From an uncultured bacterium (GTDB lineage Bacteria > Vulcanimicrobiota > Xenobia > Xenobiales > Xenobiaceae): 62,069 nt of DNA. Position 1 is the first letter of the stretch. The number at the start of each line of letters is the position of its first letter. Both the position numbers and the translations under genes were made by a program. Positions 27,601 through 34,281 of this stretch are shown piece after piece. Location: contig CAKUBG010000016.1 in NCBI GenBank assembly GCA_934636825.1, forward strand, positions 1-62,069. The letters are read 5' to 3'. The notes beneath the pieces were generated by a model, which was not told the DNA's origin, searched no databases, and saw only the letters and a program-made list of their open reading frames with translations.

Positions 27601-27863
27601 TAAATCAGTGTTTGTCCGAACAATTTATAAAAGCTTTCCGAGAAGCTATCCGCGCCCAAGATAAGGCTGAAAATTTATCCGGCTTAATAGCTTATCGCAA
27701 TTTGACTGAAGGACATACGCTTAGCGAACTGAAAGCAGATAATGCTTACACTATGCAAGCACTCTATCGTTTCCAATTTAATTGGCCTTTAGTCAGCGAA
27801 GCCTATTTAAATAAATTTATCAACTCTCTGGATAGTCTGGGCTTTTTTGATGATTTTCTCTAG
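21690..27863 (+). CDS. Two-module NRPS with terminal thioester reductase (A-T-C-A-T-R)
   Basis: The 2057-residue megasynthase has, in order: A1 (about 1-500; SGSTGTPKG, NLYGPTE, YRSGD, GRLDRQIKVRGFRVE), T1 (LGLNSL, Ser560), condensation domain (about 615-1050; HHLITDG with His754-His755), A2 (about 1065-1560; SGSTGTPKG, NCYGPSE, YRSGD, GRLDNQVKLNGRR), T2 (DLGGASL, Ser1608) and a reductase domain (about 1685-2050; TGATGFLG near 1692, Tyr1853-xxx-Lys1857). Such enzymes load two amino acids, join them and release the dipeptide reductively as an aldehyde, which can cyclise to an imine or pyrazinone. My eye-aligned specificity codes are about DALFVGLCSK (A1) and DVLAIGCVAK (A2), both tentative. 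No epimerase, phosphopantetheinyl transferase, transporter or tailoring enzyme is adjacent. Confidence 0.95.
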   Translation: MYSILSLFQQAAAKNANRPAVISNEQVLTYAQLESISNRLAAHFRQRGLGEGKIVAILLSQSLYIPAVILAVLKTGAAYLPLDADYPSERLSFMLHDAKADCLIYENEQLATPLNFQKNRWLLPELLNLPSLAVQLPNQENLGESLAIVLYTSGSTGTPKGIKIPRRALNYYVNIYKELTKLNSQSRASSYASFSFDAHVLEIYPPLCNGATLYFIPSEIRLNFPKLSRFIEDNQISHAFMTTQAAFRFINLFDSQVLRLLVTGGEKLPSFAPNKHYRVLNLYGPTETLCSVSGFFVDKYYENIPIGYPHPGSRFYIFDEQQRPLPPGQWGELYIASPQIMLGYIEREQEEQQALHPNPFYDPQRDASYYRFLYRSGDRAMLTDKGYYLIGGRLDRQIKVRGFRVEPGEIEDCLSKYPGVNSVAVKAWPSAQGPILTAYFTAEGSLSEKKMLEFFVQHKPRYMTPQLVRLEKMPLNANNKIDYTSLPPLTPTLVPSEQATLATTAEATSYEATLTTLSQEGSRCGEAAPTQALLRRIIGAIIKQEHFSEHDDLWSLGLNSLGLISLLAEIYQQTGISLATADLYRYRNLETLAQYLSELIGKEEKNNGAKTEKRLSYPLSAVQRGLYLDAVRWPSRCIYNNPILIKFSQSDTDLPRLRTALEQVIAAYPGLKTYLRESFNDEGEYTARLYIDEPEPFQIVVKEIANGEPQIGRDYDIEPFLFLREREAFRPEAYLSRFALLYNQNDIYLFADIHHLITDGQSLTILLQSLAQAYNGGQLSQDNYQALNYNLQEEARHQDRQPYREAAREHFRQILGSETQDMTLPGAQSALGQHLCGRSLNLSTTKLDSAYLAEVCRKLHITPNTLFCAVFGFVLASFKGQNQAFFNSICNARPQAALESALGMFTRTYPIKVDFQADLSIVDFTQQIQQEISANLGFPDYSYAELSADFDLRNLPSLIYQGDFLQSFAFNGQELAIQQLEHEENGVLALEVYVNKQELRLRFSWQEPLYSQVIIKNLAETYLTALLSFVQVDKLSQIKLLSQQAQKQLSLFNDTDEPYTYIPTIKRFEKAAALYAPHTALISADANLTYAELNNRANALAHFLKSQIGHWRNLPIAVITDRSPYAYIARLAAMKVGAAFMQPDPHWPATRLAEVLKIAKPPLILAAISNDQLLELRKILASASLDIAIIDLTTFSWSAYPQVNLTEVEHKADDLAYIIYTSGSTGTPKGVMIEEHSFSHLAAPLKGNAQYWALIEGNQVCLAWCSLAFDVSILEFIAPLCAGLTVVLASEEEIHNPNLLGESMLRHQVEAIACVPSYLLNSLEAENLCLAIAKLKTIILGGEHFSSPLYEQLKKINPQLRIFNCYGPSETTVACSAHLISQKDDTSLGRPMANTKWAILNHFRQILPPGAVGELTIIGEGVGRGYLASPQQTAKAFINLNGCRAYRSGDFAWWDSQGQMQILGRLDNQVKLNGRRLELDEIKNLLLNYPGINYATVLVKEINGQKQIVAYFTDTEPVEIEKLKSTLSRSLPSYMIPAALIHLEKLPLNSNGKLDINSLPEPTSAYKKEYEAPRNQVERDFCLIFQKVLQLSNPVGRDDSFFDLGGASLRVTKVVLAAERCSYNITYGEVFNCPTPATLANLVYKKSRSLLQVIATPKDISNYNYTAIDNLLANNTLQGWNPKQRQDPGNIMLTGATGFLGIHILRTFLENYSGHCCCVMRKGKQKSLKSRLQGLLVYYFSSDFEEYFLSGRLTLIEGDITDKQTFAKLQDMPIDTLFNCSANVRHFEADDLLDKVNVEGTGNIAAYCLAKGIKLIHISTVSVAGLSLDGTPNPFEPMNEHMFYFGQQMDNKYMLSKFRAERLVFEYMLQGLKAKIMRVGNLMARNQDGEFQINVKANSFANKLRAYNTIGCISYEDSGVSVELSPIDFTAEAILLLAQTPDRCCLFHPFSNRAIYMYDLIKVMRRQGLIVNQCLSEQFIKAFREAIRAQDKAENLSGLIAYRNLTEGHTLSELKADNAYTMQALYRFQFNWPLVSEAYLNKFINSLDSLGFFDDFL

Positions 27864-27958
27864 TACTATATTTAGAGCAACGCTATGTTGTACAATATAG
27901 GCAACAAACTTTTAGATAAACAAGCTCTTCAAAAGTAGAAAGGTGGTATTTTACCCTT

Positions 27959-28723
27959 ATGAGCAGTTTTAAAAGCGGCAATCCGGCCCTGACGGACGCC
28001 AGGTTGCAAGCCCTTTACAATGAAAGCATTCCCTCCAGAGCGAAAAGCTTGACTATAGAGGGCGTAATGAACAAGACCGCCCTTCTCACTGCCATAGCTT
28101 GTGCTGCCGGTTTACTTTCCGCTTTTTCCTTGCATACCGGACTCGTTCCTATCAAGACATTCTTTTTAGGCAGCTTAGCCATTTCTATATTAACTTTCAT
28201 TTTAGCTATAATTATTTGCTTTAAACCTGACTGGGCTCAATATTTGTCCCATATATACGCTGCTTGCGAAGGCGTCAGCTTAGGATTTATTACAGCTATT
28301 TTTGAAATAAAATTTCCGGGTATCGGCACTCAAGCTTTACTTTTGACTTTTGCCATTACTTTTGGCTGTTTGACTATTTACCGCTCCAATATCATTAAAG
28401 ATCAATATATTAGCGGCAAAGTAGTCATGATCGGTTTACTGGCCTTAGTTTTCAGCTATGCTTTCGGTTTCTTGACGGAATTGATGGGCTTTAATTATGG
28501 TGCAGTTTTGGATGGTAATCCTATTCTGTCTCTCGCAATAAGTGTAGGAATTATTGCCTTCTTCTCTTATGTGCTCCTTAATGATTTCAAAACCGTCCGT
28601 CAAGCGGCCAGACAAAATATGCCTCAATATATGGAGTGGTATTTTGCTTTCTCTATCTTGCTTACCTTAATCAATATTTACCTTGAAGTATTGCGCCTTT
28701 TGAACAAATTGCGCGACAGATAA
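27959..28723 (+). CDS. Bax inhibitor-1/YccA family membrane protein
   Basis: The 254-residue protein has a polar N terminus (1-45) and seven hydrophobic segments, with the LLTAI(x)nSAFSLH, YAACEGVSLGFI and FAFSILLTLINIYLEVLRLL patterns of the BaxI_1/YccA branch of the Bax-inhibitor-1 superfamily. BI-1 proteins are pH-sensitive Ca2+ leak channels or FtsH-interacting proteins; the bacterial role of this branch is not settled. It follows the NRPS on the same strand after 95 bases and shares its downstream terminator, so it could be a resistance or membrane-stress partner, or simply a neighbour. AAAGGTGG is 12 bases before ATG. Confidence 0.85.
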   Translation: MSSFKSGNPALTDARLQALYNESIPSRAKSLTIEGVMNKTALLTAIACAAGLLSAFSLHTGLVPIKTFFLGSLAISILTFILAIIICFKPDWAQYLSHIYAACEGVSLGFITAIFEIKFPGIGTQALLLTFAITFGCLTIYRSNIIKDQYISGKVVMIGLLALVFSYAFGFLTELMGFNYGAVLDGNPILSLAISVGIIAFFSYVLLNDFKTVRQAARQNMPQYMEWYFAFSILLTLINIYLEVLRLLNKLRDR

Positions 28724-28750
28724 ACAATAGGTAAAATTTGTTTATCAAAC

Positions 28751-28789
28751 AATAAATCCCGAGTTGGTACAACCAACCCGGGATTTATT
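28751..28789. terminator. Strong terminator after the BI-1 gene
   Basis: AATAAATCCCG-GTTGGT (28751-28768) pairs almost perfectly with ACCAAC-CGGGATTTATT. The symmetrical A/T flanks allow action in both directions, toward the convergent gene at 28843 as well. Confidence 0.9.
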
Positions 28790-28842
28790 GTCTACAGATA
28801 GCTTACATTTTTAGCATGCAAAACTTATACAGTCGTTGACAA

Positions 28843-30408
28843 TCAGTGCTTAAGCAATTTGGCAGCTTGGGAGGCGTAAGCTGAGTTTTTGTTTTGGCTG
28901 ACTTTTTGCAACAACCTTGTACCGCGCTCTTTCTGCTTTGGATCATTTTGCTTAATTAGCAAACTACCTAAACGATAAGCCGCATGGTCATTGTATCTAA
29001 CAGCTAAAGAGCGCTCATAGCAAGTCACAGCCTGTCCTCTATTAGCCTCGGTACCTTTACCATAAAGATAGCGATCACCTAAAGAAGCAAAGCGAATAGC
29101 TCTATCGTGAGTAGCGTAATTTAGAGGATAAATATAATTTAAAGGATCGGCTAAATACTTAAAAGCTTTTTCTTGATCTGGCTCTATTGACCAACGACCG
29201 GCAGCTATTTTTCCACTATTATAAATATCACTCAATTCCAAACAAGCTAAGCCATCACCTAAATCGGCAGACTTTTGCAATAATTCTAAATAATGTTTTC
29301 CATTAACTTCCTCAGCTGTCAAATGCTTGGGATCGGCTAAAATTAAATAGTGAGCCTGCAAACGATAAACAGGGCGATAATTTAAGCCTTTAAGTTTTTC
29401 CAGCAATTTGCTCCAAAACTCTTGATCTACTTCTTGCGGATGAGCCTCAGCATAGTTAGCTAAAGCAATAATTGATTGCAAGTCGCCTTTAGCAGCAATA
29501 TACTTATAGACGACCGAAGCTTGCTCATAGTCGCCACGTCTCTCTAAAAGTTGAGCTAAAGCTACACGAGCAGGCAAATATTCTAAATCGATAGCTTCAG
29601 AAGCTAAATTGTAAGCTCGATAACGATCATTTACGTCGTGACTAACTTTATTGTAACGAGCATACAAAGCTTCACAAAGGCTAAAATATTGGGCGGCACT
29701 GACACTGTGAACTACAGCTTCTAAATCTACTCCGCGCTCCAATTTAGCAATAACTTTATCGAGATATTGGGGACAAGTTTCTAAAGCTAAACGCAATTCG
29801 GGAGCAAAAAATTTTTGGTCGGAATTGAGCCAAGTTTGTAAAGCTTGAGCACAATATTTCTTTTTTTGCTCAATATTGGCATAAGGAGAGCGCTCAGGAG
29901 TATGCAAGCGAGCTAGACCGCACCAACCTAAATAAGAGTCGGCCTCAGCAGCTTTGGTATAATAATTTTTAGCCATAGCAAAGTTGGGCACTGTGCCTAT
30001 ACCATAGTCATAACACACACCTAAACCGTAAAGAGCGTAACTGTCTTGGTGAGCAACGCCTTTTTTATAGAGCTTAAAGGCTTTTTGTCCATCGAAAGCT
30101 ACTCCCCAACCATGCAAATAAAGCTTGGCTAGCTGGGCGTAAGCAGGATAAAAATTGTCATCTATGGCCTTTTCTAAAAGTTTAGCCGCCTCTTTGTAGT
30201 TGGTATAAACTTTGTCGCCATTAACATAGGTAAGTGCCAAATTGTAAACAGCTTCAGAGTCGCCTTCACGAGCCATTTGAATAAGCTTAGCTTCGGCAGT
30301 CGTATCGGGAATTTGCGCTTGAACGGGAGCACAACAGAAAGAAGCCCAGCCGCTCAAAGAAATACCTAAAACTAAAGCAGTAAAATAATGGGAAAACTTT
30401 CTGTACAT
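28843..30408 (-). CDS. Secreted Sel1-like repeat protein
   Basis: The 521-residue protein has a Sec signal peptide (1 to about 31, ending PVQA-Q) and a long array of Sel1-like/TPR-like helical repeats: AxxGDSEAVYNLALTYVNG, AYAQLAKLYLHGWGV, SYALYGLGVCYDYGIGT, LACLELSDIYNSGK, and SLGDRYLYGKGT near the end. Sel1 repeat proteins are usually periplasmic scaffolds for protein contacts. ATG 30408 is used because GGAGGAG precedes it; the two codons before (TTG ATT) only extend the open frame. No co-transcribed partner is obvious, though leuS lies upstream on the same strand with a terminator-like hairpin between. Confidence 0.85.
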   Translation of the reverse strand: MYRKFSHYFTALVLGISLSGWASFCCAPVQAQIPDTTAEAKLIQMAREGDSEAVYNLALTYVNGDKVYTNYKEAAKLLEKAIDDNFYPAYAQLAKLYLHGWGVAFDGQKAFKLYKKGVAHQDSYALYGLGVCYDYGIGTVPNFAMAKNYYTKAAEADSYLGWCGLARLHTPERSPYANIEQKKKYCAQALQTWLNSDQKFFAPELRLALETCPQYLDKVIAKLERGVDLEAVVHSVSAAQYFSLCEALYARYNKVSHDVNDRYRAYNLASEAIDLEYLPARVALAQLLERRGDYEQASVVYKYIAAKGDLQSIIALANYAEAHPQEVDQEFWSKLLEKLKGLNYRPVYRLQAHYLILADPKHLTAEEVNGKHYLELLQKSADLGDGLACLELSDIYNSGKIAAGRWSIEPDQEKAFKYLADPLNYIYPLNYATHDRAIRFASLGDRYLYGKGTEANRGQAVTCYERSLAVRYNDHAAYRLGSLLIKQNDPKQKERGTRLLQKVSQNKNSAYASQAAKLLKH

Positions 30409-30479
30409 AATCAACTCCTCCGCAAAAAATAAAACAAAGCAGTCTTCAATTCGAGTGGCAATTTATTTTCAAACAACCA

Positions 30480-30530
30480 CAAAAAAAATAACGGCCGAAA
30501 ATTCGCAAGAACTTTCAACCGTCATTTTTA
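30480..30530 (-). terminator. Terminator of leuS
   Basis: On the minus strand TGACGG (with one G-T pair) pairs with CCGTTA and GAAA with TTTC inside, followed by eight Ts. It is weaker than most here because of internal mismatches. Confidence 0.65.
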
Positions 30531-30552
30531 TAAACTAGGCATTAAAGCCTTT

Positions 30553-33069
30553 TTAACCCACTACAAAGTTCATAAGTTTATTAGGAACATAAATCACTTT
30601 GCGAATAGTTTTGTCAGCAATACTGGAAGCGACTTTGGCACTGGCTTTGGCGCTCTCTTCTAATTGCTCTTTGGATAAATCCTTAGAAACACGAATCATG
30701 TCGCGCATCTTGCCATTAACTTGAATTACCAAGTTAAAATCGTTTTCTACCAAGTGCTCTTCGTTATGCTCCGGCCAAGCGGGACGACTTTCGAAAATGC
30801 CCTTTTCGTGGCCTAAGAAAGCCCAAAGCTCTTCAGCAGCGTGAGGAGCTACAGGAGACATCACAATAATGTATTGCTCTAAAGTTTCCTGAGCAATCGG
30901 CCCTTTCGCTCCGCGAGCGATAAGGAAGTTGCTCCACTCCATCAAAGCGGCCACTACAGTGTTGAGATGTAAGCGGGAAAGATCTTCATTGATCTTCTTA
31001 ATGAAGCGGTGAGTAGTTTTCAAAATCTCCGGATCAGTCTCCTTGCCGGAAGTGACCTTGCACTCGGTAATAAGAGTCCAAATACGACGGATCCAGCGAT
31101 AAACGCCTTCAATACCGGAGTCGTTCCACTCGGCATCTAATTCGGGCGGGCCAATAAAGAGTAAGTAGGCGCGTAAAGCGTCGGTACCGTACTTCTTAAC
31201 CAAATCGTCGGGATTGACTACGTTGCCTTTAGACTTACTCATCTTTTCCAAGCGGCCAGAGCTACCAACTTTGGTAATCATACCCTGGTTGAATAAACGA
31301 GTGAAGGGCTCTTTAAAGCCTACCAAACCTAAATCGTAGAAGATCTTGGTGTAGAAACGCGAGTAAAGCAAGTGCAAGACAGCATGTTCAATACCACCGA
31401 CATAAAGATCGACAGGATTCCAGAAGTCTACATCTTCGCGGCGCCAAGCAGCGTCTTGGCAATCATAAGACGGATAGCGTAAGAAGTACCAAGAAGAGCA
31501 AATCCACTGGGAAATAGTGTCGGTGTCGCGCTTGGCAGGGCCGCCGCACTTAGGACAAGTGGTATTGACAAATTCGGGCAGAGAAGCCAAAGGAGAAGCG
31601 CCGGTGCCGGAAGGCTGATACTTTTCTACGTGAGGCAACAAGACGGGCAACTGATCTTCGGGAACAGGCACAATACCGCACTTGTCACAATAAACCATAG
31701 GAATAGGAGCGCCCCAGTAACGCTGTCTGGAAACTAACCAGTCACGCAAACGATAATTTACTACAGCTTTACCAATATTGAGCTTTTCTAACTTGGCTAC
31801 GACAGCTTTACGGCCAACGTTAGATTCCATGCCGGAGAATTCTTCGGAATTGATCATATAGCCCAATTCACAATAAGGCTTCTCGTAGGGCTCAGCTCCG
31901 AACTTAGCTTGCCAAGCAGCACTGACAGCAGCAGAATCGCTAAAATCTATACCATCAGCTTTTAAAGCTTCGGCTTGAGCAGCGGTCATAACTACTTGTT
32001 TAATGGGCAACTCAAAAGCCTTGGCAAAATCCCAGTCGCGTTCGTCGTGAGCCGGAACAGCCATGATAGCGCCAGTGCCGTAACCCATAAGTACATAGTC
32101 GGCGATCCAAATAGGAATCTTGGCGCCGTTTACAGGGTTGATAGCGTAAGCACCGGTAAATTCGCCGGTCTTTTCCTTTTGCTCTTGACGCTCCACTTCA
32201 GTGCGAGAACAAGTGCGAGTAATATAAGCTTCAACCTTCTCGGCGCGATCAGGAGTAGTAATATGGCGCACCAATTCATGCTCGGGAGCCAATACCATGT
32301 AGGAAACGCCGTAAATGGTGTCGGGACGAGTGGTGAAAACGGTTAAGCTCTCATTTTCGTGACCATCGATAGCAAAACGAACTTCAGCACCTTCGCTACG
32401 GCCGATCCAGTCGATTTGCATTTTCTTAACTTTTTCCGGCCAGTCAAGATCTTTAAGATCGTCAATTAAACGCTGAGCATATTTGCTAATAGCAAAGAAC
32501 CACTGAGGCAAACCTTTTTTGGTTACTAAAGTGCCGCAGCGCTCGCAACGTCCTTCTTTTACTTCTTCGTCAGCTAAACCGGTAGCGCAGGAAGGACACC
32601 AGTTGATGGGAGCTTCTTTTTTGTAAGCTAAACCGGCTTCGTAAGCTTTTAAGAAAGTCCACTGAGTCCATTTATAATATTCAGGCAAAGAAGAGTTAAC
32701 TTCACGATCCCAGTCATACATGGAGCCCATATCTTTGAGCTGACGACGCATGTTGCTGGTAGCGGCTTTGGTTTGAGCCACAGGATGAATACCACGCTTA
32801 ATGGCGGCATTTTCGGCAGGTAAACCGAAAGCGTCCCAACCCATAGGATGAAGTACTTGGCGACCGTGTAAAGTCATATAACGGCTCATAACGTCGGAAA
32901 GTACATAACCGCGCCAGTGGCCTACGTGAAGTCCTTCACCGGAAGGATAAGGGAACATGTCGAGGCAGTAATACTTGGGGCGGCTGTCACTCTTGACGGC
33001 GTGGTGCAACTTTTTGGTTTCCCAAATATCGCGCCATTTCTGTTCAAAACTAGCCGGATCGTATTGCAT
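30553..33069 (-). CDS. leuS: Leucyl-tRNA synthetase
   Basis: The 838-residue class I synthetase charges tRNA-Leu. The HIGH-type motif is HVGH (48-51), the KMSKS loop is at about 609-613, and the CP1 editing domain is present between (TTRPDTIYG near 245 and YGTGAIMAVPAHDERD near 330). A zinc-knuckle region (CPSC...CERCG) lies at about 155-180 and a second Cys pair (CPKCG) at about 505. Length is normal for a bacterial LeuRS. AAGGAG precedes ATG 33069. The 125 bases upstream show no T-box-like structure that I can support. Confidence 0.97.
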   Translation of the reverse strand: MQYDPASFEQKWRDIWETKKLHHAVKSDSRPKYYCLDMFPYPSGEGLHVGHWRGYVLSDVMSRYMTLHGRQVLHPMGWDAFGLPAENAAIKRGIHPVAQTKAATSNMRRQLKDMGSMYDWDREVNSSLPEYYKWTQWTFLKAYEAGLAYKKEAPINWCPSCATGLADEEVKEGRCERCGTLVTKKGLPQWFFAISKYAQRLIDDLKDLDWPEKVKKMQIDWIGRSEGAEVRFAIDGHENESLTVFTTRPDTIYGVSYMVLAPEHELVRHITTPDRAEKVEAYITRTCSRTEVERQEQKEKTGEFTGAYAINPVNGAKIPIWIADYVLMGYGTGAIMAVPAHDERDWDFAKAFELPIKQVVMTAAQAEALKADGIDFSDSAAVSAAWQAKFGAEPYEKPYCELGYMINSEEFSGMESNVGRKAVVAKLEKLNIGKAVVNYRLRDWLVSRQRYWGAPIPMVYCDKCGIVPVPEDQLPVLLPHVEKYQPSGTGASPLASLPEFVNTTCPKCGGPAKRDTDTISQWICSSWYFLRYPSYDCQDAAWRREDVDFWNPVDLYVGGIEHAVLHLLYSRFYTKIFYDLGLVGFKEPFTRLFNQGMITKVGSSGRLEKMSKSKGNVVNPDDLVKKYGTDALRAYLLFIGPPELDAEWNDSGIEGVYRWIRRIWTLITECKVTSGKETDPEILKTTHRFIKKINEDLSRLHLNTVVAALMEWSNFLIARGAKGPIAQETLEQYIIVMSPVAPHAAEELWAFLGHEKGIFESRPAWPEHNEEHLVENDFNLVIQVNGKMRDMIRVSKDLSKEQLEESAKASAKVASSIADKTIRKVIYVPNKLMNFVVG

Positions 33070-33194
33070 GAAAAATACTCCTTAAATTAAGAAAAAAAGT
33101 CTCAGGCTTCGCTGTCTTTAAAAATCGGCAGAGAGCTTTCGCGTCGGTGCGTTCTCCTCCTTTTTTGTCTAGTTGCAAAGCCCTAATAAAAGCA

Positions 33195-34178
33195 CTAATA
33201 GACCCAAACGATGCCACGCGGGCCCTGACCTATGGCCAAGCGGCCCAACTGTTTGCCAGTGCTCATATCGATTACAGAAAGATCGTTAGTATTAAAGTTA
33301 GCAATGTAACACATGGAGCCATCGGGAGCAAAACACAAATCGCGCGGCCCTACTCCCACGGCAGTCCGGAAACGCAAGCTGGGACGCTCTAAGGGAAAGA
33401 TCGAAACATCGTTGGAAATGGAATTGATCACAACCACTTGATCTTTGGGAGATACGCCCACAATGCTGGCGCCGGAGCCTACAGGAACTTTGCTCAAAAG
33501 GCGCAAGTCGGTAGTTTTATAAATGCCAACTTTGCTTTCTGAAGGCAAAGCTACAATTAAGCGGCCATTATCTTTAGAAAGATCTAAACCGCCTGCAGTA
33601 GGGCCTACGCTCATTTGTTTAAAGATTGACCAATTAAACAAATCTACAACGGTTAAAAGACCGGTATTTTCGTGAGAAATAAACATTTTGGCGCCATTTT
33701 TAGAAATGCGCATTAAACTGGGAGCCAAACCATTTAAGGGCAAAACACGTACAACTTGGAAAGAAGGCACATGCAACTCTATTAAAGAGCAAGTGGAAGA
33801 CTCCAACACGTAAAGTCTGGCTCCGTCGGTGGAAAAGCAAACGTCGACGGGCGTCTTTATTTTTTCGTCAGTATAGTTGTTACCAAAACGCATATTGCCG
33901 CTTTCAATAACAGAAATGCAGCCTGTTTTTGGTTGGGCTACGGCAATATAACGATTATCGGGCGAAACGGACATGCGCTCGGGATTGTTGCCAACTGAAA
34001 ATGTACCTTTGACACGCACGGTTCTGGCGTCTACTACGCTCATAGAGTCGCCTAAAAAGCAAGAAATGAGTAAGCGCGGCGCAGTTAGGCCCTGAGCTTG
34101 AGAAGGCATAGGTGCTGTGCAAAAAAAGGCCGCCACCATTAGGGGCAGCAAACATAAAAGCAACTTAAATCTATTCAT
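33195..34178 (-). CDS. Secreted YVTN-type beta-propeller protein
   Basis: The 327-residue protein has a Sec signal peptide (1-28, ending PSQA-Q) and about seven blades of the YVTN/lactonase-like propeller, visible as repeated patterns such as VDARTVRVKGTFSVGNNPERMSVSPDNRYIAVA and NDVSIF..GVGPRDLCFAPDGSMCYIANFNTNDLSVID. Members occur in surface-layer and periplasmic proteins and bind other proteins or polymers; no enzymatic residues can be assigned. It is divergently transcribed from the DUF4127 gene with 103 bases between starts. AAAGGA precedes ATG 34178. Confidence 0.88.
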   Translation of the reverse strand: MNRFKLLLCLLPLMVAAFFCTAPMPSQAQGLTAPRLLISCFLGDSMSVVDARTVRVKGTFSVGNNPERMSVSPDNRYIAVAQPKTGCISVIESGNMRFGNNYTDEKIKTPVDVCFSTDGARLYVLESSTCSLIELHVPSFQVVRVLPLNGLAPSLMRISKNGAKMFISHENTGLLTVVDLFNWSIFKQMSVGPTAGGLDLSKDNGRLIVALPSESKVGIYKTTDLRLLSKVPVGSGASIVGVSPKDQVVVINSISNDVSIFPLERPSLRFRTAVGVGPRDLCFAPDGSMCYIANFNTNDLSVIDMSTGKQLGRLAIGQGPRGIVWVY

Positions 34179-34218
34179 AAATGAAATCCTTTTGAGGGGT
34201 AAATTTTCGTATATATTC

Positions 34219-34266
34219 TAAGCTGAGCAAGCGGCCTTTTTAAGCAAAGGGAGGCCAGCTTAGCTT
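34219..34266. other. Imperfect inverted repeat in divergent promoter region
   Basis: TAAGCT near 34219 pairs with AGCTTA near 34261 and an inner GGCCT pairs with AGGCC, leaving an eight-base bulge on one side. It lies in the 103-base divergent region and includes the only GGGAGG upstream of the DUF4127 gene, about 28 bases from its ATG. Confidence 0.35.
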
Positions 34267-34281
34267 AGAGAAACCGGCTCT

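Noticed and set aside
32900..33194. T-box leader upstream of leuS
   Set aside because: The 125-base gap shows no specifier stem, T-box motif or terminator/antiterminator pair that I can support.
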